Assembly (NCBI GenBank): GCA_947311845.1
Contig: CAMZMU010000063.1
Location: 55,861,618-55,925,617, forward strand
Source of the DNA: Poa pratensis
Lineage: Eukaryota; Streptophyta; Magnoliopsida; Poales; Poaceae
DNA length: 64,000 nucleotides
Direction: 5' to 3'
A program made the position numbers and the translations under genes. Below are positions 23,203 through 34,194 of this stretch, one piece after another (position 1 is the stretch's first letter; each line of letters begins with the position of its first letter). The notes beneath the pieces were generated by a model. It was not told where the DNA came from. It ran no database searches and saw nothing but the letters and a program-made list of their open reading frames with translations.

Positions 23203-24550
23203 TGAAAGGATCGAGTAGGTTGACTAGAGGGGGGGTGAATAGGCAACTACAAATTTTCTTTTTCTTTTAATACAAATTTGGGAATTGCTCAAATATAAGT
23301 TCTCTAGATATGCAACTAGGTGAACAATCCTATATGATGAGCAATAAACAAGCTAGCAAGATATTCTACACAAGATAAGCTAGCAATACAAGTAAAGGAA
23401 GGTTAAGAGATAACCACACGGTGACGCGGAGATGTTCTACCGAAGTTCACTTCCCAATGGAAGCTACGTCTCCGTTGGAGCGGTGCGGAGTCACAAAGTG
23501 AACTCCGAATAGCCTTGATATGGCACACCGTATCTCCCTCGTGTTATCCTCCGATGAGGAGTTCCACGAGCCACTATATGATGCCCTCGAGGTCGGCAAC
23601 AAACCTTTACAAGGATGAGGCACACTCCACAACCGAATTGGAGGCTCTCACCAAATTCCCGCGGCTCCCAAAGCCACAAGAATCACAAGGCCGGGGCACG
23701 ACTCCACAACTCAATTGGAGGCTCCCGGCTAGTCCCGCGGCTCCCAAAGCCACAAGAACGACCAACGACCGTCTAGGGTTCCAAAGAACCCAAGAGTAAC
23801 AAGTTCCTCAAAGGAATGGATGGGGAAATCAAATCTCTTTGGTGGAAGTGTAGATCTAGGTCAACTCTCCCAAGTCCTAGAAGGACAAGGTGTTTGAGTG
23901 GGTAGGGAGAGAGATCTACGAGTTTCAAGCTTTCAACAATGGTGGGTAAGATATTTCAAGTCGTGGTAGTCCTCTTGGAGAAGAAGGACCCCCTTAAATA
24001 GGTCCACCGAAAAACTAGCCGTTTTTGACAGAAAACGTGCAATCCGGAATGAATCCGTTTTTCATCCGGAATTCCGAACCATCCGGAATATTCGGACGTC
24101 TAACAACTTGATTCCGGACCGATCCAGTACCGAATCGAGCTGTCCGGAATCAGTCGGAATGGTCCGGAAAATTCCGAATCACCCGGAATTCCGGACGAAA
24201 AACAACCCATCCGGAATAGGTACACTTTGGCTTGTTTTTCGATGGAACTATTACCATATTTTTCCACCAAGGTTGTAGAAAGACTGAGGAGAGTATATCT
24301 GGTATGTATATGCAAAATATGATTTCCCCCAAACTTTCCAAAGAGCAACCCCTCTTGATAGTACGGCTTCCCTACGACTCAATAATTAAATCTACGGGCC
24401 ACCGTCTTCAACCTTCTTCATCGTTTTGAGGGGTCACTCAAGACCATGTGCATATCATCTATTGTACCGTAGTACTTTGGCACATGGTAAGATCATCACT
24501 TATGTTGTTAACAAACACACAAAACTAGATAAGGAGACAATGTCCTTTCA
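23203..24550 (-). repeat. 5' LTR of copia B
   Basis: 1348 bp. TATA-like TATTTAA at 24000-23994 on the element's strand. Upstream of it, at about 24240-24042, is the CCGGAATTCCG-type dyad array (about nine copies or half-copies). This LTR would drive genomic RNA synthesis. Confidence 0.95.
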
Positions 24551-24654
24551 CTGTCGTTACCTTTCCAACAGAATTGGATTCACCTGTTTTGGAGTTCGAA
24601 CGAGAAAGTTATTGCATTTCAGGTTTTGCTGTTTCTGTCTGTTTTGCTCAAGCA

Positions 24655-25028
24655 GGGGAATCGGATTATCCGATCAACCTTGATTCGGATTATCCGATTC
24701 TCAAGTTTTGCTCGAATTCGGCTAAGGACTTTAATAGCATTACTTACTGGAGTTTTCCGAATTATCCGATCAACCTTGATTCGGATTTTCCGATTCTCAA
24801 GTTTCTCTCGAATTCTGCTAAGGACTTTAAAAGCAACCAGTTCTGGGGAGTACTGAAGTTTTCCGGAATACCCGATATAGGTCTACCCGGATTATCCGGC
24901 TGTGCCGGATTATCCGATACTTTGTGTTTCGGACTATCCGATCCAGTCGGATTATCCGATCATGACTTATATCGGAATATCCGATTTTCCTGGCTGCAAC
25001 GGCTCTTTTTTTGGGAGGGGTATAAATA
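24655..25028 (+). promoter_or_regulatory. LTR A U3 dyad array and TATA box
   Basis: About ten copies of a short dyad of the type TCGGATTATCCGA lie between 24658 and 24985. Variants include TCGGACTATCCGA, TCGGATTTTCCGA and CCGGATTATCCGG; each has a TCGG/CCGA half on either side of an AT-rich core. The sequence GGGGTATAAATACCCC follows, with TATA at 25021-25028. A dense array of one palindromic site 40-360 bp upstream of a TATA box is the layout of an LTR enhancer plus core promoter. Binding protein unknown. Confidence 0.7.
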
Positions 25029-25655
25029 CCCCTCCACCTACCTCCAGCCTTCGAGCTTTTGCTGAGCACGAATTTGACCCCATTGTTGACCTTCTTGAGC
25101 TTAGCTATCTCTCAATCCCTCCATGATTCTTGCCTCCATTTAGTGGGAAAAGAGAGAGGAGATCTAGATCTATTGTTCCACCAATCCATCTCTCCTCTAA
25201 GTGAGGGGAAGCCTTTGGATCTAGATCTTTGAGTTTCATTTGTTGAGTTCTTCCTTATTCTTCCTCTCTTCTCCCCCCACAAGCATTAGTTGCTTTTGGT
25301 GGGATTTGGGAGTGAAGGATTTGACCACCTCTAGTGGTCTTGCCTTCATTGCATCGGTTGCATCGGTTTGAGTTCTCCACGGTGATACGTGGAAATCGAA
25401 GTTGAGAAGCTTGTTACTCTTGGGTATTTGGGGTGCCCTAGAGCTTGTCCTCTTAGGTACTTGGAGTGCCCTAGACGGTCCTTGTTGATCTCGGAGTTTT
25501 GGTGGCTCGTGGGATAGTTGGGAGCCTCCAATTAAGTTGTGGAGTTGCGCCCCAACCTTGTGATTCTTGTGGCTTTGGGAGCCGCGGGAATTCGGTGAGA
25601 GCCTCCAATTAAGTTGTGGAGTGTGCCTCATCCTTGTACGGGTTCGGTGACCACC

Positions 25656-27239
25656 TGATACGTCTCCAACGTATCCATAATTTCTGTTGTTCCATGCTTA
25701 TATTATACCATTTGCTACATGTTTTATATACACTTCATATCACTTTTATGCATTTTCTGGGACTAACCTATTAACAAGATGCCACAGTGCCAGTTCCCTG
25801 TTTTCTGCTGTTTTTGGTTTCAGAAAAGTATTTCTGGAAATATTATCGGAATTGCACAAAACAAAAGGCCACGTCCCTATTTTTCCAACACGTACACGGA
25901 GTCCGAAGGAGAGACGAAGACGAGCCAGGAGGAGGCCAAACCACAGGCCGGCGCGGCAGGTGGGCCCGCCGCGCCGCCTGGTGGTTTGGGCCCCTCGGAG
26001 GTCCGCCGACATCGCCCCTTCGCCTATATATTGCCTCAGACGCGAAAACCCTAAAATACCAAGCCAATTTCCACGAAGAGTTCCGCAGCGCCGCCGCCAT
26101 CGACGACAAGTTTCGGGGGACAGAATCTCTGTTCCGGCACGCCGCCGGGACGGGGAATTGCCCCCGGAGTCATCTCCATCGACACCATCTTCATCGCCGC
26201 TGCTGACTCCCATGATGAGGAGGGAGTAGTTCTCCCCGAGGCTGAGGGCTCTACCGGTAGCTATGTGGTTCATCTCTCTCTCCCATGGTGTGATCTTTAT
26301 GTGATCATGTGTATTGCTAGTGTCGCTGAATACATTAATAATGTTTATGCTACTCAAGTGATTTTGTCTAGTTTCTGGAGTCATTGTGACAACACGGTAT
26401 CAAGGTGACAGTGTGGGTACTTGTGTGACTCTATGAATAATTTAGACATTTATCATGGCTTATTCTTGGGAATTGTGGTGTTTGTTTACTCAGACTTTGA
26501 GGTGTGCTCTTGCAGCCCTACGCATAGTACTCTTGCTTCATCAAGAAGGAGAATAATCCCGAGTAGTATTTACTTGTGTTCAGTTGTGCTAATCTAGTTG
26601 AATATGTAGATGTTACTCTTTATCTATTATGCACTCTAGAGGTTACTTTAATATGAACTCCGGTACTCTCTACGGTGTAAAGGTGATAGTGTGTGCACCG
26701 TGTGTGACTCCTTTATGACGTTGTGGCGCTTGTTTACTCCGGCTTGAGGTGTGCTTTTGCAGCCCTACACAATGAATGGTGTTTGTTATCCAACAAGAGA
26801 GTGTTTAAGAGTAGATTTTACTTATTCAGTTATGAGATCATTGTTGAGAGTGTCCACTAGTGAAAGTATGATCCCTAGGCCTTGTTTCTAAGCATTGAAA
26901 CACCGTTTACAACAAGTTCTGCTACATGTTTGCTTGCTGCCATCTTTATTTCAGATTGCAGTTACTACTTATAATCATCCCTATCACTTGTATTTCACTA
27001 TCTCTTCGCCGAACTAGTGCACCTATACATCTGACAAGTGTATTGGGTGTGTTGGGGACACAAGAGACTTCTTGTATCTTAATTGCAGGGTTGCTTGAGA
27101 GGAATATCTTTGACCTCTACCTCCCTGAGTTCGATAAACCTTGGGTGATTCACTTAAGGGAAACTTGCTGCTGTTCTACAAACCTCTGCTCTTGGAGGCC
27201 CAACACTGTCTACAAGAATAGAAGCACACGTAGACATCA
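25656..27239 (+). mobile_element. Solo LTR C
   Basis: TGATACGTCTCCAACGTATC at 25656 to GTAGACATCA at 27239, 1584 bp, with target duplication CCACC at 25651-25655 and 27240-27244. It has no internal region. The TGATACGTCTCCAACGTAT start is a very common Triticeae LTR beginning; I do not name the family. A TATA-like CTATATATT at about 26022 lies in a GC-rich U3. Inserted into solo LTR A. The open frames in it (25746-26384 and others) are not genes. Confidence 0.93.
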
Positions 27240-27995
27240 CCACCCTTAAGTGTCCCATAGTGGTTCGTGGCTCTCCGCATTGGTGGAGGCACGAAGGAGA
27301 TTACGGTGTGCCATTTGACGGCTATTCGGGGATCACTTTGTGACTCCGCACCGCTCCAACGGAGACGTAGCTTCCATTGGGAAGTGAACTTCGGGATAAA
27401 TCATCGTCTCCAAGTGACTCGGTATTTCTATACCGAGCTTCTTACTTATGCTATTTACTTTGTGATAGCCATCGAGCTTGAAGTAATATATCTTGCTATC
27501 ACATATTTGCTTATCTTGTTTAGCATAAGTTGTTGGTGCACATAGGTTAACCTAGCTTGTTTAGGTTTCGTGCTTGATAAATTAAACGCTAGTTTTATTC
27601 CGCATTTATTCAAGTCTAAACCGCAAAGAATTTTAATCGCCTATTCACCCCCCCCCCCCCCTCTAGGCGACATCCGTGTCCTTTCAAGTAGGTACGTATC
27701 GATAGTTGATGCGATGAAATACCGGCTTATTCATACATGTTTACATAATACGTACAAGAGATGCATACGAAAATGAATGTACTTCAAGCATATTATGTAC
27801 TGAATTACAAATTTGATTACGTCTATGTATATCCACTCTGTACATCATTTTCCCGCACATATGTATTACTGCCCCCCGTGTTTACAGTTTACCGAATTGT
27901 TTACTTTTTTACTTACCAATGCCTTTTTACAAATCATAGCATTTAATAGTTATGGTTGGTTCACTTTCATACATATGTGTACTCATTATCGACAG

Positions 27996-28085
27996 GTTTG
28001 TGATCTAGCTGTCAAATGGAGCGGTGGCCCATCTAGAGTGTGGGATTTAAAGTCAGCCAAAGTTGTGGCTAATCTGCCAAGATAA
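27996..28085 (+). pseudogene. Exon-like fragment, WD40-like
   Basis: After an acceptor-like CGACAG at 27990-27995, the frame reads VCDLAVKWSGGPSRVWDLKS then AKVVANLPR and stops. 'RVWDLKSAKVV' looks like the WD end of a WD40 repeat. Only about 29 residues are present, in the same strand as the Helitron, so I read it as a captured exon fragment. Flanking sequence is AT-rich and intron-like. Identity of the parent gene unknown. Confidence 0.35.
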
Positions 28086-29906
28086 GCAGTGAGTTATTTC
28101 TTTTGACAATTTAGATTGACTTATTTTCTTTGGTTAGGACCAACTTCTAACTGGTACTTTTCTAGGGAGAAATATTTGGATCCTGCAGATTTTTAATAAT
28201 CGTGACGACAGTCGAATCCTCTTTGTGTCTACCCAGTTTTCTAGATGTGATTTTCGAGCTTAGGATCCTACCCGTTTTTTACGGGGAGATTTAACTAAGC
28301 CATTCTTTGTTCTAATAAATGTAAATATGGGTGCATGTCAACACAATTTCTGTGCTAATTAGGTACTTGATGCCAATTTATTAGAAATGAACCTGTTTTT
28401 CCATGTTCAGCGTCTTCGAGCCATTTTTCTGATGCACTTACGGTTTTGAAATAGAGATGTACTTGATGGATTTAGCATGATTCGAAGTTTTGTTTGCAGG
28501 ATAATGAAATTTGAGCCATAAAAACCGACACATCTGTGTATACCGGTCCAAGGCTTCTTAGCAATTTCGCATTTGGGGGCCGTTCAGATTTTGATAGCTG
28601 TTATTTTATTACTATGCTGATTAGTTGTGAATAAGAAATGTTTGTATACTGTGTTCCAAACTATATTTTATTTACTTTACTGCTCCCTCTTGATCAAGAT
28701 GACAAGCTGGTTTTACAAAAGCAATGTAGGTTCACATTATAAAGATGGATACACAATTATATCCCAGCAATGTATATATCTCACTGACATATTTTTAGGA
28801 AAAAACATACATGGGGTTTAGCAAACAGACATACATAATTTAGAAAAGAACAAATAAGTCTTAAGAAACTTCTCTGACTTTGGTTGTCTAGGTTTCTGCA
28901 GATATTTCCTGGCATTTTTATTATAGAAATCCAAGTGAAAGTTGTTGCTTGTGTTGGCATATGAGTCATCTGACAGTACGTAATCTGTTCAACAATTGTT
29001 TCATAGTGACACCTCATGGGGATCTCAGCCCACATTTCCTCTTTAGATGCTTGATTGGATATCTCTCATGGTTAACACATCGACATGTTTGGTTGTTATA
29101 CTTTTTTGTTCATCTCGATTTATATATATATCCATGCTTCGAGTTATGTTTGTCATTTTTGATGATTTATAACTGAGAAATACTTCAGATCTGGAGCTTA
29201 TTAGGTATATCAAATTTGCATAGATGTGTTGACAAGGCGTTTCACTTAATTCACAACATTACTTAGGTCACTTTATGCTTCAGTTTTAAATCGCATGGCA
29301 ATTACAATCATGCAATATGTGTAGTGGTGTTAGTCTGCTAATTAAGCTTCAATCTGCAAGTTAGATTTTAATCATTCTTACATAATGGCGAGTTACATAG
29401 TATTGATCTGTGCCAACTCATGGCCTTCGGATCATGGTTGTGGTAAATATGTCGCCAGTGCTGGTGAACTTTTGTATTTAGTACGACTGTCCCAGGTTTT
29501 GTGGAGTCATACTTCTTTAATAACTCTTTTGGAAGTTATTATGATGTTATTTGTGTGTTGTTTATTTATGATGTGTTTTTGAAATCTAATCATTTCTTCT
29601 TTGTGGTGCTTTTTAGGTGAGTGCTCATGCCTAGGTACTAATTTGTTTATATGATATGACTTGGATGAACGCCCACGGCTTGCTCAATTTGATTTATAAG
29701 TTCAGTTCTCTGATGCATTCCTCCTGACGTTTTATGTTGTTCGGCACAGCTCTTTGGTCTCGACAATAATTTCTCTACTGTGATTGTTTCAGAATAATTA
29801 TTCCGCAAATTCTCATATGGTAATTTTCATCGGTGCACCAATAATAAACTTCATCATATGAATTAATCTGAAGGGTGCGGCGTGTCGCCGCGCCAGGTTG
29901 CCTAGT

Positions 29907-30141
29907 TAATGGGGTTTGTACGCAGCTTTGGGCTGGCCTGGCGCCCACCGTCGGAAAGAAATGATTTTATTTTCGAACGTGGACGGCACATTTTCTATTA
30001 GTTTTTTATAACGGAAACAGCAGTCTTCGAAATGATTAGTACCATTGTGAGACCATGCTATATGTTTAGGAGTAGAATATAGGAGGAAAACAGGGAAAAG
30101 GAAGGTCACGCCTTAAAGCAAGCACCGATCCAACGAAGCTT
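29907..30141. other. Unassigned spacer
   Basis: Between the Helitron 3' end and the Au SINE. No coding frame, repeat or RNA gene recognised. Confidence 0.4.
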
Positions 30142-30466
30142 TCTTTTTTTTTTGAGAACACAGTACAACACAGACGCTCACAAATACGCACGTACACTCA
30201 CCCCTATGAACGCACACACGCACACCCTACCCCTATGAGCACCTCTGAAGGACTGAGCCGGCAAATCTTGAGGTTGACGAAGTCACCACAGGCGCCTCGC
30301 TGTTGACGGGCACGCCACGTACCACTGAAAGAATAGCGCCGGATAAACCTGAAATAAATCCAGGTAAATGCAAACGCCCATGCCAAGTCTAGGACTTGAA
30401 CCTGGGTGGGCTGGTTCCACCACAGGGAACCCAACCATCAGAGCCAAGCTCCGTTTGCATACTCCT
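30142..30466 (-). mobile_element. Au SINE (minus strand)
   Basis: tRNA-derived SINE. The T-run at 30142-30152 is the A-tail on the minus strand. The minus-strand B box is GGTTCAAGTCC at 30402-30392. The body has the Au hallmarks seen in the other two copies: CACCCCTATGAACGCAC, GAGCACCTCTGAAGGACTGAGCCGGC, TTGACGAAGTCACCAC. No convincing target duplication found. Transcribed by RNA polymerase III and mobilised by LINE enzymes. Confidence 0.88.
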
Positions 30467-30619
30467 TCATGTCTCCGATTTAGCAAGTGTACCCTGATCC
30501 TCCTCGGCGTTATCGCCAATTCAGGATGGATCACAGAGATGTTTGCCCAACTGTTTTCTCCGTAGTACTGTCACATAATTACGTATCTTCACCGGGGCTT
30601 CTTGCTGAACGGCACAACG

Positions 30620-30741
30620 GTGTGCGTGCGTTGCAGATCTTTGCCGGCGCGGCGCCAAGTTACTGGATGTTGTGACCTTTCGCTTCAGCGTCCAATCTCT
30701 GGACGTACAGTGTGCGTGCGTTGCAGATCTTTGCCGGCGCG
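30620..30741. repeat. 32-bp direct repeat, 90-bp period
   Basis: GTGTGCGTGCGTTGCAGATC and the following TTTGCCGGCGCG occur at 30620-30651 and again at 30710-30741 without mismatch. Not linked to any element I can see. The surrounding 30470-31480 holds no recognisable gene. Confidence 0.7.
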
Positions 30742-31480
30742 TTGCGGTACTGTAACCATTCACGTGTATTGCCTCGGCTTTACCCCATTCGCACGTCTAC
30801 TCCGTCGCTGGGCGAATGGATGCAATCAGATTCTCCTCAGAATGGATTCTCGTCAGAATGGATGGTACCCTTCGCTGCTAGGGATGTGAAACTGGGATAT
30901 GTTACGCTGATTTTGCCTATCCCTCCTATCTTACATTTGCATCTTTGTTCGCCACCTTGCTTTTGAGTTTTGATTCACAAAACGGAGCGAGTCACGCTGC
31001 GTCTCACGAGCATGTGACACCACATTAACATTGTCAAATATAACACACAATAATTCTCCGTGGTTTACGCTACTAAGCACAAATGGGGTACAACCACGTC
31101 GTTATCAGCAATCCAAGTTGTTGGCATTTCACTTTCTCATCGGTTATTTTCGTTTTGACGGTTTCCACATCACATTCTAGTTTTCATCCCATTACTTTTT
31201 AAATATCTTTTTAATGGCATACCTCCCCAGTCTTTGCATCCTGTATACACATATAACGGGGGAGCTAGGAATAGCAGCTACTGATGTAAAAAAAACTGTA
31301 GGGTCAACACAAACGTACCCAGAGTTAGGATTTTCTGCTCACCAAATTCTGCATTGTCGTCTGACAATGCAATCATTATGTAGATCCGCCATTGTACACA
31401 TAGCCATGATTTTGTTAATTATCGGCATGCGTCATCCAGCTTGGATTCACGCCCAACGACGACGTGATGCAGGCTACCCG

Positions 31481-32125
31481 ATATGTTGCCACTCCGCCTG
31501 TCAACGTCTTTGTTGCCTACTCGCCGGATCCAGCACCACCTAAGCGACCAAATTAATCGGTGCCCCGATCTGACCCAAAGGAGTGCCCCGCCGCTTCCAT
31601 CCACTACGAGCTTTGCCGATGGCGAGGGGAATTGCCATTTATGTTTGGCGTGGTTATTGTAGACCGATGTGTGGCTACCAGGTTACCAGGTTTGTTTGCC
31701 ACTCCGCCTATCAAAGGCTTCACTCGCTACTCGCCGGATCCACCACTTATGGCGCGCCGATGTGCGTGCCTAAGCGACCAAATTGGTGCCCCAATCTGAG
31801 CCAAAGGTGTGCCTCGCCGCTTCCGTCCACTACGAGCTTTGCCGATGGCGAGGGGAATTGCCACTTCTGTTTGGCGTGGTTATTGTAGACCGATGTGTGG
31901 CTACCAGGCTACCAGGTTTGTTTGCCACTCCGCCTATCAAAGGCCCCGCTCGCTACTCGCCGGATCCACCACCTATGGCGCGCCGATGTGCATGCCTAAG
32001 CGACCAAATCGGTGGCCCGATCTAACCCAAAGATGTGCCCCGCCGCTTCCATCCACTATGAGCTTTGCCGATGGCGAGGGACATTGCCACTTCTGTTTGG
32101 AGTGGTTGTTGTAGACCGATGTGTA
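31481..32125. repeat. Tandem repeat, 226-bp unit, about 2.9 copies
   Basis: Equivalent points (GTGCCCCGATCTGACCC and variants) start at 31560, 31786 and 32012, giving a period of 226 bp. A partial degenerate copy starts at 31481 and the array stops near 32125. Copies are about 90% alike by eye. Each contains GGCGAGGGGAATTGCCA and CTCGCCGGATCCACCAC. Since 226 is not a multiple of 3, the ORFs across the array change frame at each unit. I see no evidence that it is coding. Confidence 0.85.
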
Positions 32126-33949
32126 GATTTCGGTGATGTAGAATAAGGCTAAGATTCTTTTTTGGTAATGGCGTGGCTTATTTTGTCCTAAATACTTCAA
32201 CTCGAGCATCTTCTATTGAAAGAAATAGTCAATTGCTTTTTAAGTAGAGTCTTGCAACCAAAGTTTTGAATGCTAAATTTCCTAGCTGCTTCATCTAGAA
32301 GAAGAAGAAAAAGGAGGAGGAGGATGGGTGACAGCGCACGAGGGATGACACAGGGAACTCTAATGGAAACAGTCTAGGATTAGCTATTTAGTTGGACACT
32401 TAATTCGGTGTAATGTAGCAACAGTGTGACTACACGGTCACACATAACAAAGCAGGAAAATATCATCGATACATCAGCAACGAAGACTAGGATTTTGTCG
32501 AGCCAATTATCGATCTCTAACATGCATAAAAGGAAAAAAAAAAACTCACGAGTGGATGGGTTAGAACCAGTACGGTTGAAATTAGGGTGATTGAGACTTT
32601 TCTTCTAATCCACCTATCAACACATGATTCGTTTGTGTTTTCTGTATAAAAAAATGCACACATGACTTTGTTATTTACTTCTCCCCTTTCCTGTCGAGGC
32701 TTTTTGTAGCCCCGCCACATGATCCCCTTCCACCCACTTGTATGCAACAAACATTTTCTGTCCAGCGCACCATCCGAATCACATGCACATATTCTCAACT
32801 AACCTTTACTCATCTGGGTTTTATTCTTGTTGGTTAGTGGTAACTAAATTAAGCTCCAAAAGCGAGGGAGGGATTAGATGCTAACAGTTTTTTGTTGTTG
32901 CATTTTGGCCATAGTGCATAGGCAGAATCTGTTCATATTTTCCTTGAAACAAAAAAATCTGTTCATATCGGTCTTCACCACCGCAGTCTTTTGTGAGCAC
33001 ACCCTTTGCGTGAGAGATAAACAGCTATACGTAGACCCTAGACACGGCCGGAAAAGGCGATCCAGGCTGCGGGGACAGGATCGGTCGGCCGTAATTTTTT
33101 TCCATGGTAATACGATTCTCATTGATAAATAAAAGACGAGATCCTGGTTACTTGATCCAGGATCGATGGTCGAAAGTACTGTACAAGGAAAGCATCACAT
33201 GGACTGTTGGTGCATGTGCCTCTCCCTGTCTTTGCACCGATCTTGACACGACACGAACTGAAGAAGATCGGCCAGGCGCACGTCGCGCTTCTAACTGTGA
33301 CGCAGATTGGACAGGCGACAGCAAGATTAATCACGGCACGATTGTTTGAAAAGTAACCAGGGAGGAAATAATGCTAAGTGTGGCCATCACGATTCATGGG
33401 TGGGTACAAAAATGTGCCACCTTATTACAAACGCAATGAATTAGTCGTGGGCGAGCACCACTAAAATGGACTGCGACTTGAATGAGCCTATAATAATTGA
33501 TTAAGATTCACAGCGGTCCTGTCTTGGCTGGAGCGGGCTTGGTACAACGGTTTTTTTTTTAAAGAATAGTACAACGGTTTAATCTCTCTGCAATCTGGCC
33601 ATTATGTGGCAGTAGTGCTAGCAGAGTAAGGGCGTTTCTGCGGATGGCACCCTGAGCTTGGCGGATATTAGTACTAGTCAATCACCTACTACCACTTGAG
33701 ACGCCATCATGTTCGTTGCTAGGTGCTACGAGACACGCATGCACAGCGATGCAGAAGAAGCCAGATCGGCGCATACGGAAGCACATGGGAAGCGAAATAA
33801 ACCGAACAACGACCATTCTTTTGGATTTAGTCCCTAACCGAACAGCCAAATAAAATCAACTAAAAGCTGTTAGCCTGCGCATAATTCGTTTTAATCTTTC
33901 ACTTTTTAACTGATGAACCACTACAATTTGCAATATAGCCCCTGTTAGT
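32126..33949. other. Unassigned intergenic stretch
   Basis: No gene or element recognised on either strand. A purine run (GAAGAAGAAGAAAAAGGAGG) lies at about 32299-32322, and a short repeat of AGTACAACGG flanks a T-run near 33540-33580. It precedes the O-fucosyltransferase gene, so its end may hold distal promoter sequence. Confidence 0.4.
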
Positions 33950-34194
33950 TTTGCATATATTGTTTGTCTCCCTCACGCCGCCGTCTCATCTCTACCTGCT
34001 CTGCTCCCCCTCTGAAAATGTTGCCACCCAACTAACGAAGCCTTCCACCTCCGGCCGCTTCCCATCTCTGCCGCCACTCCACGCGCACACGCCACGCTCG
34101 ATCAGAAAAGGCAGGAGCGACCGGAGAAACACCAAGGCGTGCGCCGGCGCGCGCTGTACTTGCGTGCGCGCGTGCGTGAGAGGAAGACCGGCAC

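Larger units (their letters stand above)
12650..24550 (-). mobile_element. Copia element B, full length, SIRE lineage (minus strand)
   Basis: A complete LTR retrotransposon of 11.9 kb with target duplication CTGTC at 12645-12649 and 24551-24555. LTRs are 23203-24550 (5') and 12650-14003 (3'). The primer site (tRNA-Met type) is at 23185-23200 and the polypurine tract at 14004-14019. Order on the minus strand: gag, protease, integrase, reverse transcriptase, RNase H (copia order), then a third gene between RNase H and the 3' LTR. The coding parts carry several frameshifts. The extra downstream gene, long LTRs and TGAAAGGA ends indicate the SIRE lineage (Maximus/Inga-like in Triticeae). Confidence 0.96.
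11551..27686 (+). mobile_element. Solo LTR A (SIRE-lineage copia), split by two insertions
   Basis: Starts TGAAAGGGCATGG at 11551 and ends GTGTCCTTTCA at 27686, with target duplication AGTAG at 11546-11550 and 27687-27691. Its own sequence is 11551-12649, 24556-25655 and 27245-27686, in total about 2641 bp. There is no second LTR or internal region, so it is a solo LTR left by recombination. It is in plus orientation: a dyad array (24655-24990) is followed by a TATA box at 25021-25028. The region near 25600 (CCTCCAATTAAGTTGTGGAG) is shared, in inverted orientation, with the LTRs of element B, so the two families are related. Confidence 0.93.
10254..29905 (+). mobile_element. Candidate Helitron H2, split by nested LTR elements
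   Basis: The 3' end is clear: GCGGCG-TGT-CGCCGC, a perfect 6-bp hairpin at 29877-29891, then CTAG at 29902-29905 followed by host T. The proposed 5' end is TCTATAAAGGCTTGAAAG at 10254, preceded by host A, which fits Helitron insertion between A and T. Own sequence is 10254-11550 plus 27692-29905 (about 3.5 kb). The middle is a later solo LTR with its own TSD. It carries two short host-gene-like pieces (10581 and 27996) and no Rep/helicase, so it is non-autonomous. The 5' end is inferred by motif only. Confidence 0.6.

Noticed and set aside
25746..26384. 212-codon minus-strand ORF
   Set aside because: Lies in solo LTR C, whose ends are fixed by the CCACC duplication; no domain.
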